A DNA stretch of 64,000 nt from Parapusillimonas granuli (lineage in GTDB: Bacteria > Pseudomonadota > Gammaproteobacteria > Burkholderiales > Burkholderiaceae_B): the NCBI RefSeq assembly GCF_013416525.1, contig NZ_JACCEM010000005.1:1-64000 (forward strand), read 5' to 3'. Numbering within the stretch: position 1 is the stretch's first letter; every line of letters starts with the position of its first letter. A program made the position numbers and the translations under genes. Below the pieces are notes generated by a model. The model ran no database searches. It was not told the origin of the DNA and worked only from the letters and a program-made list of their open reading frames with translations. Shown in pieces: positions 43,998 to 49,669 of this stretch.

Positions 43998-45011
43998 TTA
44001 TTGGGTCTTGATGCCGGCGGCGTCGATCACTTTCTCATATATAGCAGATTCGCGATGCATGAAGGCTTCGAATTGCGCGGGTGTGCCGCCGACCACCTCG
44101 AAGCCTTGCTGCTCGAGCTTGCCTCGGAAGACGGGTTGCGCCATGACGTCGGAAACGGCTTTCTGAATCTGGTTCAGCACGGGTTGCGGCGTGTCGCGAG
44201 GCGCCACCAGGCCATACCAGGAGCCGATGTTCAAAGGCGTGAAGCCGCTTTCGGCCAGCGTGGGCGTATCGGGCAGGAGCGACGAACGCGCATTGGACAT
44301 GATGGCCAGGGCCTGCAGCTTGCCGGCGCGCGCATGGGGTACGACTTCGGGCAGGTTGCCCATGGTGAAGGACACATGGCCCGAAACCACGTCGGTCAGC
44401 GCCGGTGCTTGGCCGCGGTAAGGTATGTGGGTGGCGTTGATGCCGATGGCCTGCTTCAGCATTTCGGCCCCCAGGTGCGACATGGTGCCGCTGCCGCCGG
44501 AAGAGTAGTCGAGCGCATCCGGTTGCGCCTTCGCGTGCGCGATGAATTCCGGCAGGGACGCGGGTAAGGAGGTCTTGGCGGCCAGCACGAACGGTACTGA
44601 TGCAAGAAGTGACACGGGTTCGAAACTGGTGAACGCGTCGTACGGCAGGTCGTTGCGCAGCAGGGGGTTAGCGACGAAGCTGTTTGCGACGACACCCAGT
44701 GTGTAGCCGTCGGGCGCCGCCTTGGCGACGGAGGAAAGGCCGATCATGCCGCTTGCGCCATCGCGATTGTCGACCACTACGGCATGCCCCCAGCGTTCGC
44801 CCAACTCTTGCGCCACTTGGCGCGCCAAGCCATCCATGCTGCCGCCGACGGGGAAAGGCACGACGATGCGCACCGTCTTCGACGGATAGGCGCTATGGCC
44901 GCCTTCGGGCTGATTCGCGGCGTGGGCCGCCGTAATGCCGCAGGCCATGCCGAAGGCCAGCGCGGGCAGGGCTTTGATTACCGTACGTCGCTTTCCTGCT
45001 TTCTTCCTCAT
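43998..45011 (-). CDS. Bug-family TTT substrate-binding protein (leftward unit of heteroaromatic locus)
   Basis: A 337-residue periplasmic protein. Signal MRKKAGKRRTVIKALPALAF GMACGITAAHA, then SKTVRIVVPFPVGGSMDGLA, VVDNRDGASGMIGLSSVA, APDGYTLGVVANSFVANPLL, YSSGGSGTMSHLGAEMLKQA and THIPYRGQAPALTDVVSGHV. ATG 45011 is preceded by AGGAG at six bases; ATG-less extension upstream is rejected. First gene of the leftward unit. A second Bug gene lies in the rightward unit, so the locus has two binding proteins, possibly for different ring compounds. Confidence 0.9.
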   Translation of the reverse strand: MRKKAGKRRTVIKALPALAFGMACGITAAHAANQPEGGHSAYPSKTVRIVVPFPVGGSMDGLARQVAQELGERWGHAVVVDNRDGASGMIGLSSVAKAAPDGYTLGVVANSFVANPLLRNDLPYDAFTSFEPVSLLASVPFVLAAKTSLPASLPEFIAHAKAQPDALDYSSGGSGTMSHLGAEMLKQAIGINATHIPYRGQAPALTDVVSGHVSFTMGNLPEVVPHARAGKLQALAIMSNARSSLLPDTPTLAESGFTPLNIGSWYGLVAPRDTPQPVLNQIQKAVSDVMAQPVFRGKLEQQGFEVVGGTPAQFEAFMHRESAIYEKVIDAAGIKTQ

Positions 45012-45038
45012 CAAGATCTCCTGTAACAAAAAGGAAAA

Positions 45039-45069
45039 AGAGGTCAGCCCCTCTGCGAGTCTGACCCCT
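45039..45069. repeat. GGGGTCAG-type inverted repeat in the Bug leader
   Basis: AGAGGTCAG (45039-45047) and CTGACCCCT (45061-45069) pair with one mismatch around a 13-base loop. It lies between the leftward promoter and the Bug start codon, so it would be transcribed as a leader hairpin. It is a variant of the dispersed GGGGTC repeat. Confidence 0.5.
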
Positions 45070-45089
45070 TGTCATATATCCTCATACAT

Positions 45090-45143
45090 GAACGAAAGTT
45101 CTCATGTGAGAATATATTAATCTTCTGAGCCGGACAGGGTCAA
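45090..45143 (-). promoter_or_regulatory. Leftward promoter with operator A
   Basis: On the minus strand TTGACC (45143-45138), 18-base spacer, TAATAT (45119-45114). Immediately downstream is the near-palindrome TTCTCA-CA-TGAGAA (45112-45099), then TCGTTC (45095-45090). The run from the -10 box to TCGTTC closely resembles the rightward promoter region. Confidence 0.6.
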
Positions 45144-45156
45144 GCCGAAAAACAGC

Positions 45157-45221
45157 TTGACGGGCCGATTTCATCACTCTTAAAATATTCTTGTGTATGA
45201 ATGATCGTTCTTATGTGTGAA
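45157..45221 (+). promoter_or_regulatory. Rightward promoter with operator B
   Basis: TTGACG (45157-45162), 18-base spacer, TAAAAT (45181-45186). The next bases, ATTCT then GAA then TCGTTC (45205-45210), repeat the pattern of the leftward promoter, followed by TTCTTATGTGTGAA (45208-45221), a relative of operator A. It drives the operon that starts at 45291. Confidence 0.6.
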
Positions 45222-45290
45222 CTTAATAGTTTGCGAGGCTGCTCAGGCCGGGTTGTGATGGCTAGTCATCACGTGTAACTAGAGGGTGGA

Positions 45291-46007
45291 ATGGATACGT
45301 TGAGTGAAGGTCGAACACTGCCATGGCAGCATGTGGTGACCGAAGAAGAGCTTTCGATTTATCAGGCGGCGGGGTTCGGCAAGCGGTTCCAAGGGGAAAT
45401 CAGGCCGGCCTTGCTGGTGATCGATGTGCAGTACCGCTCGGTCGGGCACGAACGCCTGCCCATCATGGAGTCGATAAAGCGCGAATATCCGACCAGCTGC
45501 GGTGAATATGGCTGGCGCGCCGTGCCGCATATCGCGCGGCTCATTCAGGCGTTCCGGCAACGCAATCTGCCGGTCATCTTCCCGCATGTAGCCTACAAGG
45601 AAAACCACGATGGCCAGCGTTTTGCCGACAAGGCGCCGGGCATCATGTCCATACCAAGGCAGGGTTATGAGATGGTCAAGGAGTGCGCGCCGGAGCCGGG
45701 CGATATCCTGTTGCCCAAGCATCATGCCAGCGCCTTCTTCGGCACGCCGCTGGTCAGCTACCTGACCACCCAGAACGCCAACTGCGTCGTGGTCACGGGC
45801 ACCACCACCAGCGGCTGTGTGCGCGCATCGGCGGTCGATGCGTCCTCTTATGGCTATCACGTCATCGTCCCGCACGACGCCGTCTTCGATCGGTCGCAAA
45901 CTTCTCACGCGGTCAATCTGTTCGACATGAATAGCAAGTATGCCGACGTGATGTCCACCGACGAAATGCTGGCTTTGATACCGGCCGCTCAGGCGCGGGG
46001 GGCATGA
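45291..46007 (+). CDS. Isochorismatase-family amidohydrolase, probable maleamate amidase (NicF-like)
   Basis: A 238-residue cysteine hydrolase. The catalytic triad is Asp45 (LLVIDVQYR), Lys143 (LLPKHHASAF) and Cys176 (TTTSGCVRASAVDA), with the preceding cis-peptide region intact. The length fits N-carbamoylsarcosine amidase and maleamate amidohydrolase. The same operon encodes NicD- and NicX-like enzymes, whose combined product is maleamate, so hydrolysis of maleamate to maleate and ammonia is the best assignment. GAGGGTGGA precedes the ATG. Its TGA overlaps the ATG of the monooxygenase gene. Confidence 0.85.
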   Translation: MDTLSEGRTLPWQHVVTEEELSIYQAAGFGKRFQGEIRPALLVIDVQYRSVGHERLPIMESIKREYPTSCGEYGWRAVPHIARLIQAFRQRNLPVIFPHVAYKENHDGQRFADKAPGIMSIPRQGYEMVKECAPEPGDILLPKHHASAFFGTPLVSYLTTQNANCVVVTGTTTSGCVRASAVDASSYGYHVIVPHDAVFDRSQTSHAVNLFDMNSKYADVMSTDEMLALIPAAQARGA

Positions 46008-47209
46008 CCATGCAGCAAAAGAAGCATGTATTGATTGCCGGTGGCGGCATAGGCGGCTTGACGGCGGCGCTGGCCTTGCTGCGGCGAGGTTTCGATGTGT
46101 CGGTCTTCGAGCAGGCCCAGGAACTGAAGGAAATCGGCGCGGGAGTCCAGCTCGGGCCCAACGGCGTGCGTGTTTTGTATGAGCTGGGGCTCGAAGAGCC
46201 GGCCAAGCGCCTGGGCGTGGACGCGCAAGCCAAAGAGGTGCGTGTCTGGAATACAGGCAAGACGTGGCCGCTGTTCAATCTGGGCAAAGAGTCGATGGAC
46301 CGCTACGGCGTTCCTTATTTAATGATGCACCGCGCAGACCTGCATTCCATGCTGCTCGAGGCCGTGCGTGAAATCAAGCCCGATGCGTGCATGGTCAACA
46401 GCCGGGTAGCCGGTTTCGAGCAGGATGCGGATGGCGTGACCTTGATCTTGCAGGACGGCAGACGCATCCGGGGCGACGTGCTGGTGGGCGCGGACGGCTT
46501 GCATTCGGCCACGCGCAAGGCCATGTTCGGCCCCGATCAGCCCAAGTTCACGGGCGGGTGCTGCTGGCGCGGCATCATCGACATCGAACGCCTGCCGGAG
46601 CATCTGCGCCGGCCCGTGGGCGTCAATTGGATCGGCCCCAATGGCCACGTGATTCTGTATCCGCTGCGGTCGGGGCGTTTGCTGAATTTTGTGGGCCACG
46701 TCGAGCGCGACGACTGGGCGGGCGAATCCTGGACCGAGGAAGGCAGCGTAGACGAACTGCGGGCCGACTATGCTGGTTGGCACAATGATATCCAGACCAT
46801 CGTCGGCCAGATAGAAACCCCGTACAAATGGGCGTTGTTCCTGCGCGAGCCGCTGCCTCAGTGGACCAAGGGGCGCGTCACGCTGATGGGCGACGCTTGC
46901 CACGCCACGCTGCCTTACCTGGCACAAGGCGCCAACATGGCCATCGAGGACGGCATGGTGCTGGCCCGCGCCCTGAGCCAGTTCGACGACGTGCCGGAAG
47001 CGCTGCAGCGCTACGAAAAGGCGCGCAAGGAACGCACGACGCAAATCGTCAGGAAGTCGTCCGAGAATCTGGGCCGGTTTCACAACCATGCGCTGCTCAA
47101 TCCCGACACGGCCGACGACTACGTCAATACGGAATGGGCATCGGAAAAGATACGGGATCGCTACGAATGGATTCTGTCTTACGACGCCGTGAATGTGCCG
47201 CTGGATTGA
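46004..47209 (+). CDS. FAD-dependent aromatic-ring monooxygenase (NicC-like role)
   Basis: A 401-residue group A flavin hydroxylase. FAD-binding GGGIGGLTAALALL is at the N-terminus; the NAD(P)H/FAD DG motif is LVGADGLHSATRKAMFG; and the second FAD motif is VTLMGDACHATLPYLAQGAN MAIEDGM. Relatives are salicylate, 3-hydroxybenzoate and 6-hydroxynicotinate hydroxylases. In this locus it should hydroxylate a hydroxypyridine made by the molybdenum hydroxylase and yield 2,5-dihydroxypyridine, as NicC does with loss of CO2. That assignment is context-based. It overlaps the preceding gene by four bases. Confidence 0.87.
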   Translation: MTMQQKKHVLIAGGGIGGLTAALALLRRGFDVSVFEQAQELKEIGAGVQLGPNGVRVLYELGLEEPAKRLGVDAQAKEVRVWNTGKTWPLFNLGKESMDRYGVPYLMMHRADLHSMLLEAVREIKPDACMVNSRVAGFEQDADGVTLILQDGRRIRGDVLVGADGLHSATRKAMFGPDQPKFTGGCCWRGIIDIERLPEHLRRPVGVNWIGPNGHVILYPLRSGRLLNFVGHVERDDWAGESWTEEGSVDELRADYAGWHNDIQTIVGQIETPYKWALFLREPLPQWTKGRVTLMGDACHATLPYLAQGANMAIEDGMVLARALSQFDDVPEALQRYEKARKERTTQIVRKSSENLGRFHNHALLNPDTADDYVNTEWASEKIRDRYEWILSYDAVNVPLD

Positions 47210-47268
47210 CCCGCGTCGCCGCGTGCGGGCCACGTTTTGCATCAACCACTAGAAATGAAGGGTAAATC

Positions 47269-48243
47269 ATGAAGAAGACGAAGAAAGCGATCGTCGCGGC
47301 GACCCTGTTCGCCGTCGGCGGCATCGCATTGGCGGGCAACGGCCCGGATGGCTATCCCAACGAACCCGTGCGCTTCGTTGTGTCGTTCGCACCGGGCGGG
47401 GGCACGGACCTGGTTGCGCGCCTGGTCGGGGCCGAGCTGTCCAAGCGCGTCGGGCAGACGGTGGTCGTCGAGAACAAGGCGGGCGCCAGCGGCATCATCG
47501 CAGCGCAGTACGTTGCGCGTGCAAAGCCCGACGGCTACACGCTATTGGTGGGAGGCAGCGGACCCATGGTCTTCAATCCCATCACGCAGAACAACTTGCC
47601 TTACGATCCGGTCAAGGATTTCGAGCCCGTCACCATCCTGGGTTCCTATCCACTGGTTATATTGGCGGGCGTCAAAGAGCCGTTCGATACCGTGAAAGAC
47701 CTGGTCAAATATGCCAAGGAAAAACCAGGCGAACTCAATTACGGCTCGTTTGGTTATTCTTCGCAGGTGCCCACCGAATACTTCGCATCGATTGCCGACA
47801 TCAAGCTGACCCAGATTCCGTACAAGGGTTCCTCGGAAGCGGCGCAGGCATTGCTCGCAGGGAATACGCAGCTTTTCAGCTCCGACATCGGTCCCGGCGC
47901 GCCGCTGGTCGCTTCGGGGCGGGCGAAGGCGCTGGCGGTGACATCCGCCGAACGCAATCCCATCCTGCCCGACGTGCCCACGCTTGCCGAGTCCGGCTAC
48001 CCGGGTTTCGACTTCTCGCTGTATTCCGCCGTGGCAGCGCCCAAGGGTACCCCGGCCGCGATCACCGATTACCTGCAGAAGGAGCTGCACGCGGTCCTGC
48101 ATTCTCCTGAAGTCACCGAGAAGCTGGGCACCATGGGCATCAAGCCCGAAGGCATGCCGCCGGCCGAAGCCGCCGCGCGCTATGCGCGTGAAGTCGAAAT
48201 GTTCAGTCCCATCGTCGACAAGATGGGCCTCAAGGCCAACTGA
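47269..48243 (+). CDS. Bug-family TTT substrate-binding protein (rightward unit of heteroaromatic locus)
   Basis: A 324-residue periplasmic protein: signal MKKTKKAIVAATLFAVGGIA-LA, then NEPVRFVVSFAPGGGTDLVA, VENKAGASGIIAAQYVA, KPDGYTLLVGGSGPMVFNPI, YGSFGYSSQVPTEYFASIAD and TQIPYKGSSEAAQALLAGNT. GAAGGG lies before the ATG. It lies between the monooxygenase and the hydroxylase subunits, two bases ahead of the FAD-subunit gene, so it is an integral member of the operon and should bind the ring carboxylate. Confidence 0.92.
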   Translation: MKKTKKAIVAATLFAVGGIALAGNGPDGYPNEPVRFVVSFAPGGGTDLVARLVGAELSKRVGQTVVVENKAGASGIIAAQYVARAKPDGYTLLVGGSGPMVFNPITQNNLPYDPVKDFEPVTILGSYPLVILAGVKEPFDTVKDLVKYAKEKPGELNYGSFGYSSQVPTEYFASIADIKLTQIPYKGSSEAAQALLAGNTQLFSSDIGPGAPLVASGRAKALAVTSAERNPILPDVPTLAESGYPGFDFSLYSAVAAPKGTPAAITDYLQKELHAVLHSPEVTEKLGTMGIKPEGMPPAEAAARYAREVEMFSPIVDKMGLKAN

Positions 48244-48245
48244 TT

Positions 48246-49151
48246 GTGAAACCAAGCGCTTTTGTCTATCGGCGTCCCGCCGGCATTGAAGAGGCACTGG
48301 AACTGCTGCGGCAGCATCCGGATGACGCCCGGGTCATTGCCGGTGGCCAGAGCTTGGTGCCGGCCATGAATCTGCGCATGGCCACGCCAGGCATGCTGGT
48401 GGACCTGGCCGGCGTCAAGGAGTTGTCAGCACTGGAACTCGACGGCGCCGGCAGGCTGGTCGCCGGCGCCATGGTCGCGCATAATCGATTCCTGCGCGAT
48501 GAGCGTGTCAAATCGGGCTGGCCCGCCATCGGCCTGGCGGTACGGCATGTTGCCCATGAGCAGATCCGCAACCGGGGCACCATAGGCGGCAGCCTGTGCC
48601 ACGCGGACCCCGCCGCCGAATGGGCGGCCGTCTGCCTGCTGCTGGATGCGGAAATGTCTTTGGCCGGCCCGCAAGGCGCACGCAGCGTCGCGGCCGACGA
48701 CTTTGTCAGGGGCGTCTACGAGACGGCGCTCAAACCCGGCGAAATACTGAGCCGTATACGTTTTCCGGCTCCGCTGGGCAGGTGGCGCTGGGGCTTCCAT
48801 GAAATCGCCCGTCGGCGGGGGGACTTCGCCCTGGCGGGTGCCTTAGTCGGGTTGAATGTCGACGAGAACGACGTGGTGCAGGCGGGAAGACTGGTCGTGT
48901 TTGCCGTGGAAGACCGGGCGCGGCGCCTGGATGCGGCGCTGTCCACCCTGATCGGACGCGGCATTGCCGACATCGACACCGAGCTCATCGGCTTGTCGGC
49001 CGCGGCATCGGTCGACCCGCGCTCCGACATGCATGCCAGCGCGGACCAGCGCTGCCATCTGGTGCACAGCTGCGTTACCCATGCGCTGGCCGGGGCTGGG
49101 GTCAGACCCGCCGGGTCTGACCCCTCGACGCCCACTTGGAGCAATCAATGA
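48246..49151 (+). CDS. Molybdenum hydroxylase, FAD-binding medium subunit (CoxM type)
   Basis: A 301-residue subunit carrying electrons from the iron-sulfur subunit to or from FAD. The FAD pyrophosphate motifs are VIAGGQSLVPAMNLRMATPG and RNRGTIGGSLCHADPAAEWA, followed by the CO_deh_flav C-terminal domain. The start is GTG 48246, two bases after the Bug stop. The last residues (GVRPAGSDPSTPTWSNQ) are encoded by a 27-bp palindromic repeat and are not part of the fold. The stop overlaps the start of the small subunit. Gene order medium-small-large matches CoxMSL and related hydroxylases. Confidence 0.9.
   Translation: MKPSAFVYRRPAGIEEALELLRQHPDDARVIAGGQSLVPAMNLRMATPGMLVDLAGVKELSALELDGAGRLVAGAMVAHNRFLRDERVKSGWPAIGLAVRHVAHEQIRNRGTIGGSLCHADPAAEWAAVCLLLDAEMSLAGPQGARSVAADDFVRGVYETALKPGEILSRIRFPAPLGRWRWGFHEIARRRGDFALAGALVGLNVDENDVVQAGRLVVFAVEDRARRLDAALSTLIGRGIADIDTELIGLSAAASVDPRSDMHASADQRCHLVHSCVTHALAGAGVRPAGSDPSTPTWSNQ
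49098..49124. repeat. Perfect 27-bp GGGGTCAGACCCG palindrome inside a coding 3' end
   Basis: GGGGTCAGACCCG (49098-49110), one base, CGGGTCTGACCCC (49112-49124). It is the most complete copy of the dispersed repeat and adds about ten residues to the FAD subunit, overlapping the small-subunit start region. Confidence 0.75.
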
Positions 49152-49669
49152 ATGAAACCCACAGCATAGACCTGGTGGTGAACGGCCAGATGGTCTCGCG
49201 CCAGGTGCCCGCCCGCCTGCTGCTGGCGGATTTTCTGCGCCAGGATCTTGGTTTGACGGGAACCCACGTCGGTTGCGAACACGGTGTCTGTGGCGCGTGC
49301 ACGATATTGCTGAATGGCGAGACCGTGCGCGCCTGCCTGATGTTCGCCGTTCAGGCGCAGGGCTGCGAGCTCACGACCATAGAAGGCCTGACGCCCGATC
49401 AAGGGCTGTCCCCGCTGCAACAGAGCTTTTGCAGCCATCATGCGATGCAGTGCGGCTTCTGCACGCCGGGCATGGTCGTGACCGCCGAAGCCTTTCTGGC
49501 GCGCGGCGAACCGATCGATGCGGAGTCGGTACGGGAGGCCATGTCCGGCAATATCTGCCGATGCACAGGATACCTGTCCATTGTCGACGCGGTCATGGAA
49601 GAGGGCCGGCGCCGCAGCCCGGGATCACCGTCGACATCGACAGGTCAGGCGCGAAATGAAGATGAATAG
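49148..49669 (+). CDS. Molybdenum hydroxylase, [2Fe-2S] small subunit (CoxS type)
   Basis: A 173-residue iron-sulfur protein with both clusters of the family: plant-type ferredoxin motif in CEHGVCGACTILLNG with a further Cys in VRACLMF, and the all-helical domain motif in CGFCTPGMV and CRCTGYLSIVDAV. The start is ATG 49148, GGAG eight bases upstream, overlapping the medium-subunit stop (ATGA). The C-terminal tail after EEGRRRSPGS is Ser/Thr-rich and overlaps the large-subunit start. It passes electrons from the molybdenum centre to FAD. Confidence 0.92.
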   Translation: MNETHSIDLVVNGQMVSRQVPARLLLADFLRQDLGLTGTHVGCEHGVCGACTILLNGETVRACLMFAVQAQGCELTTIEGLTPDQGLSPLQQSFCSHHAMQCGFCTPGMVVTAEAFLARGEPIDAESVREAMSGNICRCTGYLSIVDAVMEEGRRRSPGSPSTSTGQARNEDE

